From NCBI GenBank assembly GCA_900544685.1, contig UQWA01000044.1, positions 1 through 16,648 of the forward strand: a stretch of DNA of 16,648 bases, given 5' to 3'. This DNA comes from an uncultured Lachnospiraceae bacterium (GTDB taxonomy: Bacteria > Bacillota > Clostridia > Lachnospirales > Lachnospiraceae). Shown here piece by piece: positions 1 to 7,334 of this stretch. Both the position numbers and the translations under genes were made by a program. Each line of letters starts with the position of its first letter. Position 1 is the stretch's first letter. The notes under the pieces are model-generated. The model saw only the letters and a program-made list of their open reading frames with translations. It did not search any database and had not been told where the DNA came from.

Positions 1-53
1 GCGGACAAACGGTTTTCAAGACCGCCTCGTTATGACCACTTCGATATCTCTCC
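1..53 (-). tRNA. tRNA-Ser (anticodon UGA), 5' part only, cut by window edge
   Basis: Read on the minus strand, the 5' end is at 53. The acceptor 5' strand GGAGAGA (53-47) is followed by TA, a D-arm with TCG/CGA pairing and a GTGGT loop, and an anticodon arm GCGGT-CTTGAAA-ACCGT. The loop CTTGAAA carries anticodon TGA (plus-strand bases 16-18), which reads UCA serine codons. The variable arm begins at the window edge, so the T-arm and 3' acceptor strand are outside; whether CCA is encoded cannot be seen. The tRNA family is clear from the acceptor sequence and anticodon loop. It lies downstream of tsaD in the same direction but has its own strong promoter. Anticodon base 36 is A, so this tRNA is not a t6A substrate despite its neighbours. 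Confidence 0.93.
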
Positions 54-97
54 ATTTTAGTGCCTTGTGTTTTCCTGCACTTCAAAAGGCAAGAATT

Positions 98-126
98 ATT
101 TTAACACCGAGTTTCTTATTTGTCAA
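98..126 (-). promoter_or_regulatory. Sigma-A-type promoter of tRNA-Ser
   Basis: On the minus strand a perfect -35 TTGACA (126-121) is followed by a 17-base spacer and a -10 TAAAAT (103-98), five of six matches to consensus. A TGT just before the -10 adds an extended -10 element. Transcription would start near 91, giving a leader of about 38 bases before the tRNA 5' end at 53, for RNase P to remove. The site lies in the AT-rich gap after tsaD, where no convincing terminator is visible, so readthrough from tsaD is also possible. Confidence 0.85.
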
Positions 127-177
127 CTATAATTTTACATTTTTTTCATTTTTTTATTTTGTCGAAAATATGGGTTT

Positions 178-1206
178 TTACCGCTCTCCCAGTTTCAGAT
201 TCGGTACCGCATTCAGATCCCATCCGCTCCTTGTTCCTGCCAGATATTCATAATATGCTGCTGCACCAATCATGGCTGCATTGTCTGTACACAGAATTGG
301 AGAAGGATGATAAAACTTAACATGATTTTTCTCGCAGGCAATTTCCATCTCTTTTCTCAGTGTAGAGTTGGATGCCACTCCACCTGCTATGGCAAGCTTG
401 TCAAACCCATACTCTTTTACTGCCATCATTGCATGCTCTACCAGTACATCTGTAACAGCTTTCTGAAAAGATGCTGCCACATCTGCCGCAACAACTTCTT
501 CTCCCTTCATTCTGGCTGCATTCAGATAATTCAGAACGGCTGATTTCAGTCCGCTGAAGCTAAAATCATATACAGATTCTGCTATATGCGCTCTTGGAAA
601 ACTGATTGCTTCTGGATTTCCCTCTTTGGATAATTTATCAATCTTTGGTCCTCCCGGATATCCCAGACCAATTGCTCTTGCTACTTTATCAAATGCTTCT
701 CCTGCCGCATCATCTCTGGTGCGTCCGAGAATCTTATATTTTCCATAATCTTCTACTACCACCAGATGCGTATGACCTCCTGACACTACCAGACAGGCAA
801 ACGGCGGCTCCAGATCTTTATTCTCTATATAATTGGCAGAAATATGTCCTTCTATATGATGCACACCAATCAGCGGCTTCTTAGCCGCATAACTGATAGC
901 TTTCGCTTCTGCCACACCGACAAGAAGTGCTCCTACCAGCCCAGGTCCATAAGTTACACCTATGGCATCAATATCATCCAAAGTTACTTCTGCCTGCTTC
1001 AGGGCTTCTTCTATTACCTGATTGATCTTTTCGATGTGCTTTCTTGACGCAATTTCCGGCACTACGCCCCCATACAGTGTATGAAGCGCAATCTGAGAAG
1101 AGATAATATTGGATAACACTTCTCTTCCGTTTTTTACAACTGCTGCTGCCGTTTCATCGCAGGAGCTTTCTATTGCCAGTATTAATACATCTTTTTCGTT
1201 TTTCAT
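178..1206 (-). CDS. tsaD: tRNA N6-adenosine threonylcarbamoyltransferase TsaD (Kae1/Gcp family)
   Basis: TsaD transfers the threonylcarbamoyl group from TC-AMP to A37 of tRNAs reading ANN codons, in a cytoplasmic complex with TsaB and TsaE. The 342-residue protein has normal family length. It shows the ASKHA nucleotide-binding fold: an N-terminal phosphate loop AIESSCDETAAA (residues 11-22), the metal-binding HxxxH with H117 and H121, the SGGHTHL motif (142-148), GGVASN (275-280) and the third metal ligand D308 in CTDNAAM. No key residue is missing. Its ATG overlaps the rnz stop codon by four bases (ATGA), which implies translational coupling and fixes the start; the ribosome site itself is only a weak AAAGAAG. 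Partner genes tsaB and tsaE lie upstream in the same run. No strong terminator follows; an AT-rich gap leads to the tRNA-Ser promoter. Confidence 0.97.
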   Translation of the reverse strand: MKNEKDVLILAIESSCDETAAAVVKNGREVLSNIISSQIALHTLYGGVVPEIASRKHIEKINQVIEEALKQAEVTLDDIDAIGVTYGPGLVGALLVGVAEAKAISYAAKKPLIGVHHIEGHISANYIENKDLEPPFACLVVSGGHTHLVVVEDYGKYKILGRTRDDAAGEAFDKVARAIGLGYPGGPKIDKLSKEGNPEAISFPRAHIAESVYDFSFSGLKSAVLNYLNAARMKGEEVVAADVAASFQKAVTDVLVEHAMMAVKEYGFDKLAIAGGVASNSTLRKEMEIACEKNHVKFYHPSPILCTDNAAMIGAAAYYEYLAGTRSGWDLNAVPNLKLGER

Positions 1207-2129
1207 AATGCTTCTTTCGCTTCCCCTTCAAACATGAGTTCTGTGGTTTTTCCATCTTTTCCCGGATATGCATTCGGAAAAATATCTGTCACCGTTTTCA
1301 TATATTCTTCCGGATGGTTCAGGGACGGGCTGTAATGTGTCAGCCACATTTCACTGACATCTGCATTTTTCGCCACTTCTGCCGCTTCCGTAAAAGTCAT
1401 ATGCTTATGCTCTACTGCTTTTTCTTCTTTGCCAGGTTCTCCATACATACCTTCACAAATCAGAAGATCTGCATTACGCGCATTGTCAACCAGTGACTGT
1501 GTCGGTCTGGTATCGGTACAGTATGTCAGTTTAATCCCCTTTCTTGGCGCTCCAAGCACCATATCAGGTGTATAACATTTTCCATCTGCTTCTATAGTCT
1601 CTCCTTTTTGCAGATGGCTCCAGTATTTCAGCGGGATCTCCTGTTCTTTTGCTCTTACCGCATCGAATTTGCCTGCTCTGTCTATCTCAATGGAATATCC
1701 ATAACATAATACATTATGGTCCACCTTATAAGCAATCAGACGATATCCGTCCATCTCAAATACCTGTTCCGGTCCCTGAATCTCGCGGAACCGTATCTCA
1801 AAAGGCAGTTCCGGCGCAATTACACGAAGAGCACTGACCACACGTTCCAGACCTTTTGGTCCGATCAGCGTCAGCGGTTCTGTGCGCATGGCATTGCCCA
1901 TCGTCAGCAGAAGTCCCGGAAGACCGCTGATATGATCTCCGTGATAATGTGTAAAGCATATCACATCAATCGGTTTAAAACTCCATCCTTTTTCTTTGAT
2001 TGCTATCTGTGTTCCTTCTCCACAGTCAATTAAAATGCTGCTGCCATTATAACGCATCATCAGCGAAGTCAGCCAGCGATATGGGAGCGGCATCATTCCT
2101 CCGCACCCAAGTAAACATACATCTAACAT
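1203..2129 (-). CDS. rnz: Ribonuclease Z (tRNA 3' endonuclease)
   Basis: RNase Z cuts tRNA precursors after the discriminator base, mainly those lacking an encoded CCA. The 308-residue protein is a metallo-beta-lactamase fold enzyme of usual length for the short RNase Z form. The signature HYHGDH is at residues 61-66 (H61, H63, D65, H66 as zinc ligands). Further ligands are H138, D206 in TDTRP and H265 in LTHYSP. An HKHMTF segment at 241-246 sits where the family has its extra histidine motif. The start MLDVCLLGCGG is the standard N terminus of clostridial homologues, which supports this ATG despite a weak ribosome site (GGTG). A 74-base gap separates it from the upstream small Cys-rich gene, and its stop overlaps tsaD by four bases. 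It fits the tRNA-maturation theme of the run. Confidence 0.94.
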   Translation of the reverse strand: MLDVCLLGCGGMMPLPYRWLTSLMMRYNGSSILIDCGEGTQIAIKEKGWSFKPIDVICFTHYHGDHISGLPGLLLTMGNAMRTEPLTLIGPKGLERVVSALRVIAPELPFEIRFREIQGPEQVFEMDGYRLIAYKVDHNVLCYGYSIEIDRAGKFDAVRAKEQEIPLKYWSHLQKGETIEADGKCYTPDMVLGAPRKGIKLTYCTDTRPTQSLVDNARNADLLICEGMYGEPGKEEKAVEHKHMTFTEAAEVAKNADVSEMWLTHYSPSLNHPEEYMKTVTDIFPNAYPGKDGKTTELMFEGEAKEAL

Positions 2130-2203
2130 ATCGCACCAATACTTTCTATCTAGTTACTGTCCTTCCTGTCAAATCTCATGGATCAGTGATCTCGGAACAG
2201 CTT

Positions 2204-2410
2204 TTATATCAGTTCTGTCTGTTCATATATTTCGGCAGAGATCGCAAAATGGGTCACAAGCTCTTTAAAACACTTTTCACAGATGCAAAAACGATACCCT
2301 TTCCGGTCTTCTTCCGAAAAATATCCCCATTCTTTCTGCACCTCCAGACAGTCTTCCTGTTTCTCTACAATCTTTTTTCCACACATATTACAGCATTTTT
2401 CCTGTTTCAT
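2204..2410 (-). CDS. Small Cys-rich (probable zinc-binding) protein of unknown function
   Basis: This 68-residue protein was not recognised as a named family. It has two CxxC pairs, C7-x2-C10 near the N terminus (CNMCGKK) and C44-x2-C47 (CICEKCF), plus C6, C21 and C42. The spacing suggests a single zinc-binding knuckle pair closing around a central aromatic segment WGYFS (28-32). There is no signal peptide or membrane segment. The start has a strong ribosome site, GGAGG seven bases before the ATG, which argues that it is translated. It sits between rimI (52 bases) and rnz (74 bases) on the same strand. I have a general memory of similar short CxxCGK...WGYFS...CExC proteins in Firmicutes, but cannot confirm it here. 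A zinc role and a link to tRNA or ribosome maturation are inference from cysteines and context only. Confidence 0.82.
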   Translation of the reverse strand: MKQEKCCNMCGKKIVEKQEDCLEVQKEWGYFSEEDRKGYRFCICEKCFKELVTHFAISAEIYEQTELI

Positions 2411-2423
2411 CTCTCATCCTCCA

Positions 2424-2454
2424 TTTCCTGTGATGAAAAAGATTATACAGGAAA
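2424..2454 (-). promoter_or_regulatory. Intercistronic inverted repeat with a TATAAT box before the small Cys-rich gene
   Basis: A perfect 8-base inverted repeat (TTTCCTGT / ACAGGAAA, plus-strand 2424-2431 and 2447-2454) encloses a 15-base spacer. On the minus strand the 3' arm ends directly before the GGAGG ribosome site of the small Cys-rich gene. The 5' arm runs into a perfect -10-like TATAAT (2447-2442), but the -35 position holds only a poor TAGGAT. It may be a weak promoter for the last three genes, an RNA hairpin near the ribosome site, or chance. Confidence 0.35.
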
Positions 2455-2462
2455 CCTCCATT

Positions 2463-2936
2463 TTATCCTATCGGAAACGACTGGAGATATTTCCACATTA
2501 TCACTGCATTCTCTTTTGGAAAATCATAAAAATTCTTACGGACACCACACGTTTCGAATCCTATCTTCTGGTATAAAGCAAGTGCAGCCAGATTGCTTTC
2601 CCGCACCTCCAGTGTAAATGCCCGTACACCTCTGTCCTCTCCTGACTTCAGAAGTTCCAGAAGCATCCTTTCTCCTACTCCGCATTTCCTGCATGCCGCA
2701 TCCACAGCCACATTGGTAATATCCGCTTCATCCAGCACCTGCAGAAAACCACAGTATCCCACCAGTTTTTCCCCTATGCATGCCACCAGATAGCAGGTGT
2801 TTTCCTGCATCAGGGAATCAGAAAACCCTTGCTGTGACCATGGAAGAGAAAATGTCTCTTTTTCGATTCTTGCCACTTCTGTCAAATCTTCTGTTGTCAT
2901 TTTCCTGACACAAATATCTCGGCTATATTCAGGCAT
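2463..2936 (-). CDS. rimI: Ribosomal protein S18 alanine N-acetyltransferase RimI (GNAT family)
   Basis: RimI acetylates the N-terminal alanine of ribosomal protein S18 using acetyl-CoA. The 157-residue protein is a typical short GNAT enzyme. It carries the acetyl-CoA pyrophosphate loop RKCGVG (83-88), the catalytic-region glutamate E110 in LEVRESN (109-115), and LYQKIGF (121-127) with the conserved tyrosine Y122. The N-terminal half holds PWSQQGF (32-38), typical of RimI. Its ATG overlaps the end of tsaB by eight bases and has a good AGGAG ribosome site. RimI and TsaB genes are commonly neighbours or fused in bacteria, so the context supports the name. Some GNATs of this type acetylate other proteins, so the exact substrate is an inference. 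Confidence 0.93.
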   Translation of the reverse strand: MPEYSRDICVRKMTTEDLTEVARIEKETFSLPWSQQGFSDSLMQENTCYLVACIGEKLVGYCGFLQVLDEADITNVAVDAACRKCGVGERMLLELLKSGEDRGVRAFTLEVRESNLAALALYQKIGFETCGVRKNFYDFPKENAVIMWKYLQSFPIG

Positions 2937-3645
2937 GTTTTTCTCCTGCCTGTTTTTCTGCCCTTTCTCTTTCTGCCTGTGACAGTCTCAGGTAATTCGG
3001 CTGATGTTCCATGGCAGTCTCCAGATGCCCTGCCTGTGCATATTGCATACCAAGAGCTGCCACTGCTCCTGCACGCTGGCGGTTCAAATGCGAAGGTGCA
3101 AGCAGGTACGGCACTTTCAGTTCTTTTTCTATCTTATCCAGATAAACCGGCACTCCGTCTCCTGCCAGAATCACTTCTTTTCCAAGCTGATTCAGCTTTT
3201 CCAGGATCTCTTCCACCGGAACTGCCATCTGATCTTCCACTTTTTCCAGTTCATTTCCACTGAACTTATAAATTCCGGTATAGACCTGACTGCGTCTTGC
3301 ATCCATCATTGGGCAGACCAGCTTGTCACTTCCGCAAAAATTATACGCAATACCTTCCAGCGTCGGGACAGATACCAGCGGCTTTTTCAATGCCAGTCCC
3401 AGTCCCTTGGCAGTTGCAGAACCGATGCGCAGACCAGTAAATGAGCCTGGACCTGCTGCCACTGCAATTACATCTATCGTGGACAGATCCAGCTCAATCA
3501 TTTTTCCAATCTCGTCCAACATAGGAAGCAGTGTCTGTGAATGTGTTTTTTTGTAATTGATGGTATATTCTGCCAGCATCTGTGTATCCTCCACTACCGC
3601 AACGCTTGCCACCATCCCTGAGCTGTCAATTCCCAGAGCTCTCAT
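2929..3645 (-). CDS. tsaB: tRNA threonylcarbamoyladenosine biosynthesis protein TsaB
   Basis: TsaB is the non-catalytic ASKHA-fold partner that forms the TsaB-TsaD heterodimer with TsaE during t6A37 synthesis. The 238-residue protein has the usual length. It begins with the LGIDSSG nucleotide-fold strand, has the family segment THSQTLLPML (34-43), and the signature GPGSFTGLRIG (65-75) is intact. It lacks the metal-binding HxxxH of TsaD, as expected of the pseudo-enzyme paralogue. The ATG follows the tsaE stop codon by one base with an AGAGGTGA ribosome site, so the two genes are coupled. It overlaps rimI by eight bases at its other end. The C-terminal tail is charged (ERERAEKQAGEKHA) and probably flexible. 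Confidence 0.96.
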   Translation of the reverse strand: MRALGIDSSGMVASVAVVEDTQMLAEYTINYKKTHSQTLLPMLDEIGKMIELDLSTIDVIAVAAGPGSFTGLRIGSATAKGLGLALKKPLVSVPTLEGIAYNFCGSDKLVCPMMDARRSQVYTGIYKFSGNELEKVEDQMAVPVEEILEKLNQLGKEVILAGDGVPVYLDKIEKELKVPYLLAPSHLNRQRAGAVAALGMQYAQAGHLETAMEHQPNYLRLSQAERERAEKQAGEKHA

Positions 3646-3646
3646 C

Positions 3647-4066
3647 TTATTTCACCTCTATTCGCCGGTAATCAAATCCTTTTTCCAGATCCTTCTCTAT
3701 CGTAATCCAGATCGTCTCCTCCGGCATGATTTCTTCAATTAAATTCGCCCACTCTACCAGGCATACGCCCTCTCCGAAAAAACAGTCTTCGTATCCGATT
3801 TCATCCATTTCCTCTATGTCTCCAATGCGGTACACATCAAAATGATAAAATGGCATTCTGCCTTCTTCGTACACCTGTACGATGGTAAATGTAGGACTGC
3901 TCACCGGTTCCGTAATGCCAAGACCTTCTGCGAATCCCTTGGTCAGTATGGTTTTTCCCACGCCAAGATCACCCAGAAGTGCATATATCTGTCCCGGTTT
4001 CGCTTCTGTTCCCAGTTTTTTTCCTAATTCGAACGTCTCTTTTTCGCTAAATGTCTCTATCTTCAT
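3647..4066 (-). CDS. tsaE: tRNA threonylcarbamoyladenosine biosynthesis ATPase TsaE
   Basis: TsaE is the small P-loop ATPase that drives turnover of the TsaB-TsaD complex. The protein has 139 residues from the ATG at 4066. The Walker A motif GDLGVGKT is at 32-39, followed by the switch-like SSPTFT (55-60), YHFDVYRI (73-80) and the VEWANLIE segment near 103-110, all characteristic of the family. A GTG three bases upstream (4069) is in frame, but the ATG is the more natural start; both have a weak ribosome site (GAAG). The gene begins inside the 3' end of the NUDIX gene with a 20-base overlap in another frame, so translation is probably coupled. The stop is one base before tsaB. Confidence 0.96.
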   Translation of the reverse strand: MKIETFSEKETFELGKKLGTEAKPGQIYALLGDLGVGKTILTKGFAEGLGITEPVSSPTFTIVQVYEEGRMPFYHFDVYRIGDIEEMDEIGYEDCFFGEGVCLVEWANLIEEIMPEETIWITIEKDLEKGFDYRRIEVK

Positions 4067-4673
4067 CACACTTCAAAAAATAGAACGGATCCGGACTGGT
4101 GATAAAATGCATCAGCATATAAGCGCACATCATGGCTACTTTCTCTTCCTTCAGAATCCGTCTTGCTTCCTTCCTGTCTACTAAGACCACTTCGATTTCT
4201 TCGCTGTCTTCTTCCCCTTCTGTACTGATCTCTCCTGATGCATAGCCGTAGACCATGGAACAGCATTCATCTGTCATTCCAATCGTGGTGTATAATGGCT
4301 TTTCCATATAGGACGATACCTGAAGAGGCTCCAGCTTCAATCCTGTTTCTTCCCTTAATTCACGGATTGCCGCACTGTGATAGTCTTCGTTCTTTTCCAC
4401 CAGACCTGCCGGGAATTCATAAATAAAATCATCGATTGCATAACGGTACTGATGAACCAGTACAACTTTATCTCTTTTTTCTCCATACAGGCTGTAGATA
4501 GCTACTCCGTCCGGATTCTCATCTTTTTTTGCCAGCTTCATCTGACCAGCTTCCGGTGCACGGGATGCAACATAATAATTCACATCCCCGCCCAGACGGT
4601 TTTCCGCATTCAGATAATACATATTCAGGAAACGATTATCTGTCATTTTCGTAACGCTTCTGATCTTTCCCAT
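4047..4673 (-). CDS. NUDIX hydrolase, ADP-ribose pyrophosphatase-like
   Basis: The 208-residue protein carries a perfect NUDIX box at residues 90-112: G90, E96, R104-E105, E108-E109 and G111, which coordinate the divalent metal for diphosphate cleavage. The preceding segment YEFPAG (85-90) and the overall length match the ADP-ribose or sugar-nucleotide pyrophosphatase branch rather than the shorter MutT type. An N-terminal beta-rich extension (1-60) may serve dimerisation, as in NudF-like enzymes. The substrate cannot be told from sequence. The ATG lies one base after the tex stop codon with an AAAGG ribosome site, and the 3' end overlaps tsaE by 20 bases, so it is firmly inside the run. A role in clearing ADP-ribose or a modified nucleotide is inference. 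Confidence 0.88.
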   Translation of the reverse strand: MGKIRSVTKMTDNRFLNMYYLNAENRLGGDVNYYVASRAPEAGQMKLAKKDENPDGVAIYSLYGEKRDKVVLVHQYRYAIDDFIYEFPAGLVEKNEDYHSAAIRELREETGLKLEPLQVSSYMEKPLYTTIGMTDECCSMVYGYASGEISTEGEEDSEEIEVVLVDRKEARRILKEEKVAMMCAYMLMHFITSPDPFYFLKCDEDRDI

Positions 4674-4674
4674 T

Positions 4675-6828
4675 TTAAATGCCTTTCATGGTTAACTGAA
4701 TTCGTTTCTTATTCAGATCTACGCTCATGACTTTTACTTCCACAATATCCCCCACACTCACAACTTCCAGTGGATGTTTGACAAACTTCTTATCTGTAAG
4801 CTGAGAAATGTGGACAAGCCCGTCCTGATGTACTCCGATATCTACAAATACGCCAAAATCAATAACATTTCGCACGGTTCCCTTTAATACCATGCCAGGT
4901 GTCAGATCCTTCATTTCGAGGACATCAGTACGCAGGATCGGTTTCGGCATCTCATCACGAGGGTCACGGGCCGGCTTTTCCAGTTCTTTGACTATATCCC
5001 GTAAAGTGATCTCGCCAACTTCCAGTTCATCTGCCAGTTTCTTATAGTCTTTGATCTTCTTTGATAAGCCTTCCAGTTTACGGTCAGTAATATCTGCTGT
5101 GGTATAGCCCAGTTTTTTCAGCAAAAGTTCTGCTGCATGGTAACTTTCCGGATGCACACTGGTCTGATCCAGTGGGTTCTTACCACCCTGGATTCTCATA
5201 AATCCGGCACACTGTTCATATGCCTTCGGTCCCAGCTTCGCAACCTTCAGAAGCTGCTTACGATCCACAAACTGTCCGTTTTCTTCACGGTATATTACGA
5301 TATTTTTTGCGATCACCTTACTGACACCGGAAATATATTCCAAAAGAGACGCTGACGCAGTATTTAAATCCACACCAACCTTATTTACACAGTCTTCCAC
5401 CACACCACCTAAAGTCTCACCCAGCTTTTTCTGATTCATATCATGCTGATACTGACCTACCCCGATAGACTTTGGATCAATCTTTACCAATTCGGCCAGT
5501 GGATCCTGTACTCTTCGGGCAATGGATGCGGCGCTTCTCTGTCCCACGTCAAAATTCGGGAATTCTTCTGTTGCCAGCTTACTGGCCGAATATACAGATG
5601 CTCCCGCTTCATTCGTAATGACATACTGTACCGGTGTGGATATCTCCTTCAGAAGTTCCACAATCACCTGCTCAGATTCTCTGGATGCAGTTCCGTTTCC
5701 CACAGAAATCAGAGTAATATGATATTTATCGATAAATTCTTTTACTTTATCTTTTGCAGCCCGTATCTTTTTCTCATTTGTCGGCGCGGTCGGGTATACC
5801 ACTGTGGTATCCAGCACCTTTCCGGTAGGATCTACAACTGCCAGCTTACATCCGGTACGGAATGCCGGATCCCAGCCCAACACTACCTGTCCTGCAATCG
5901 GAGGCTGCATCAGCAGCTGCTGCAGATTCTTTCCAAAAACATTGATGGCTCCTTCTTCCGCTTTTTCTGTCAGTGCATTGCGGATCTCTCGTTCAATTGC
6001 CGGTGCAATCAGACGTCTGTAGCTGTCTTCTGCCACTTCTTTCAGGATATCCGTTGTATTTGGATTCTCTTTTTTGATTATCTGCTTTTCCAGATATCTT
6101 AAAATACGTTCTTCCGGTGCTTCCAGCTTCACATTCAGGAATTTTTCTTTTTCCCCGCGATTCAACGCCAGCACACGGTGTCCTGCCAGTTTAGATACCG
6201 GCTCCTGAAAATGATAATACATTTCATAGACAGACTCTGCTTTTTCGTCCTTGGCTTCTGCTGTCAGAACACCTTCTTTTTCTGTCATCTCACGTATTCT
6301 GGTACGATATGCAGCTTCATCTGAAATACTTTCGGCCAGGATATCCTTTGCTCCATTTATAGCATCCTGAACAGTGCATACTTCTTTCTCTTCATTCAGA
6401 TAAGCTTTGGCTTCTTCTTCCAGTGGTTTTTTCGTCATCTGAAGCAAAATAATATTAGCAAGCCCTTCCAGTCCCTTTTCTTTAGCAATAGTAGCACGCG
6501 TCCGTCTCTTCGGACGATATGGGCGGTATAAATCCTCTACCAGTACCTGTGTCTGCGCCTCCAGGATCTTTTTCTTCAGTTCTTCTGTCAGCTTCCCCTG
6601 GTCTTCAATGCTTGCCAACACCTGCTGCTTCTTTTCTTCCAGGTTGCGCAGATACACCAGTCTTTCGTGTAATTTACGAAGCTGTTCATCATCCAGTGTT
6701 CCGGTTGCTTCCTTACGATATCTGGCAATAAATGGTATGGTATTGCCCTCATCAATTAATTTTACAGCAGCCTCTACCTGCCATGCCTGTACTTCCAGTT
6801 CGGAAGCAATTGTCTTTATAATATCCAT
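4675..6828 (-). CDS. tex: Tex-family RNA-binding transcription accessory protein
   Basis: Tex is a cytoplasmic nucleic-acid-binding protein related to eukaryotic Spt6. The 717-residue product matches family length. Visible parts are the helical N-terminal region with FIARYRKEATGTLDD (about 32-46), a YqgF/RNase H-like core beginning near GWDPAFRTGCKLAVVDP, the helix-hairpin-helix region with ISGVSKVIAKNIVIYR, and a C-terminal S1 RNA-binding domain (about 643-717) with VIDFGVFVDIG and DGLVHISQL. I chose ATG 6828: an AGGTGG ribosome site lies 11 bases before it, whereas the in-frame GTG at 6843 is itself part of that AGGTGG and has no good site of its own. It follows the HTH/ACT gene by about 36 bases and ends one base before the NUDIX gene. 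Exact cellular role remains poorly defined for the family. Confidence 0.95.
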   Translation of the reverse strand: MDIIKTIASELEVQAWQVEAAVKLIDEGNTIPFIARYRKEATGTLDDEQLRKLHERLVYLRNLEEKKQQVLASIEDQGKLTEELKKKILEAQTQVLVEDLYRPYRPKRRTRATIAKEKGLEGLANIILLQMTKKPLEEEAKAYLNEEKEVCTVQDAINGAKDILAESISDEAAYRTRIREMTEKEGVLTAEAKDEKAESVYEMYYHFQEPVSKLAGHRVLALNRGEKEKFLNVKLEAPEERILRYLEKQIIKKENPNTTDILKEVAEDSYRRLIAPAIEREIRNALTEKAEEGAINVFGKNLQQLLMQPPIAGQVVLGWDPAFRTGCKLAVVDPTGKVLDTTVVYPTAPTNEKKIRAAKDKVKEFIDKYHITLISVGNGTASRESEQVIVELLKEISTPVQYVITNEAGASVYSASKLATEEFPNFDVGQRSAASIARRVQDPLAELVKIDPKSIGVGQYQHDMNQKKLGETLGGVVEDCVNKVGVDLNTASASLLEYISGVSKVIAKNIVIYREENGQFVDRKQLLKVAKLGPKAYEQCAGFMRIQGGKNPLDQTSVHPESYHAAELLLKKLGYTTADITDRKLEGLSKKIKDYKKLADELEVGEITLRDIVKELEKPARDPRDEMPKPILRTDVLEMKDLTPGMVLKGTVRNVIDFGVFVDIGVHQDGLVHISQLTDKKFVKHPLEVVSVGDIVEVKVMSVDLNKKRIQLTMKGI

Positions 6829-6864
6829 GTTTTTTGTTTCCACCTGTTTTTCTTTTTATTGCTT

Positions 6865-7308
6865 TTATTCGCTCGCCAGAATCTTCATATAATGCACCCC
6901 TGTCAGATTCTCAATATCGGTAAACAGAGCCATTGCGTTTCCTGTCGTCGGTAAAATATCCACACAGAGTGTCAGCGAAGCGACTCCATTGACCGGTATG
7001 GTCTGATGGATGGTCAGAATATTAGCGTGATATTCTGCAATTACCTTCAGAACATCTGACAACAATCCTGGCTGGTCATCCATCTGTATCACAAATGTAA
7101 TCTTTTTTCCTTTTGTGTTTTCATGGAAAAGCGAGATATCATCTTTATATTTGTAAAATGAACTACGGCTGATCCCTGTCATATCAGAGGCTTCCTGAAC
7201 CGTAGCAGCTCGTCCGGTCTCCAGAAGCTTTTTTGCTTCTACCACTTTCAGCAGAACTTCCGGTACTGCCTTTTCCTTTACAACATAAAACTGTTCTTTT
7301 CCTTTCAT
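6865..7308 (-). CDS. HTH plus ACT domain protein (PheB/UPF0735-like)
   Basis: The 147-residue protein has two parts. Residues about 30-60 form a helix-turn-helix (ATVQEASDMTGISRSSFYKY). Residues about 70-147 form an ACT domain (ITFVIQMDDQPGLLSDVLKV and later VASLTLCVD), a small ligand-binding fold that often senses amino acids. This is the arrangement of the UPF0735/PheB family. In some Firmicutes the homologue lies next to phenylalanine or threonine biosynthesis genes, but no such gene is here. The start is ATG 7308, with GGAG five bases upstream; an in-frame GTG at 7314 is part of that GGAGTG ribosome site. It follows the TPM gene by 26 bases and precedes tex, so it could be in either transcription unit. 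Function as an amino-acid-responsive regulator is inference. Confidence 0.9.
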   Translation of the reverse strand: MKGKEQFYVVKEKAVPEVLLKVVEAKKLLETGRAATVQEASDMTGISRSSFYKYKDDISLFHENTKGKKITFVIQMDDQPGLLSDVLKVIAEYHANILTIHQTIPVNGVASLTLCVDILPTTGNAMALFTDIENLTGVHYMKILASE

Positions 7309-7334
7309 ATTCACTCCTTTATGTGGCAGGTTCT

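Noticed and set aside
54..177. Intrinsic terminator for tsaD
   Set aside because: The only pairing seen (ATTTT-CGAC-AAAAT) is five A-T pairs and cannot act as a stable terminator stem.
2143..2172. Perfect TTGACA with TAGAAA 18 bases on, minus strand, upstream of rnz
   Set aside because: The start site would lie only about seven bases before the rnz ATG, leaving no room for a ribosome site. The MLDVCLLGCGG start is well supported, so this is probably a chance match.
2000..2617. Plus-strand open frame of 205 codons across rnz, the small Cys-rich gene and rimI
   Set aside because: It crosses three well-supported minus-strand genes, and its predicted protein shows no motif, so it is a chance frame in AT-rich antisense DNA.
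5443..6102. Long plus-strand open frame (219 codons) inside tex
   Set aside because: It lies wholly opposite tex, has Cys/Phe/Tyr-rich low-quality protein composition, no ribosome site and no recognisable domain; it is a shadow of the real gene.
6829..6843. GTG start for tex giving 722 residues
   Set aside because: The GTG is part of the AGGTGG that serves as ribosome site for ATG 6828, and there is no good site upstream of the GTG itself.
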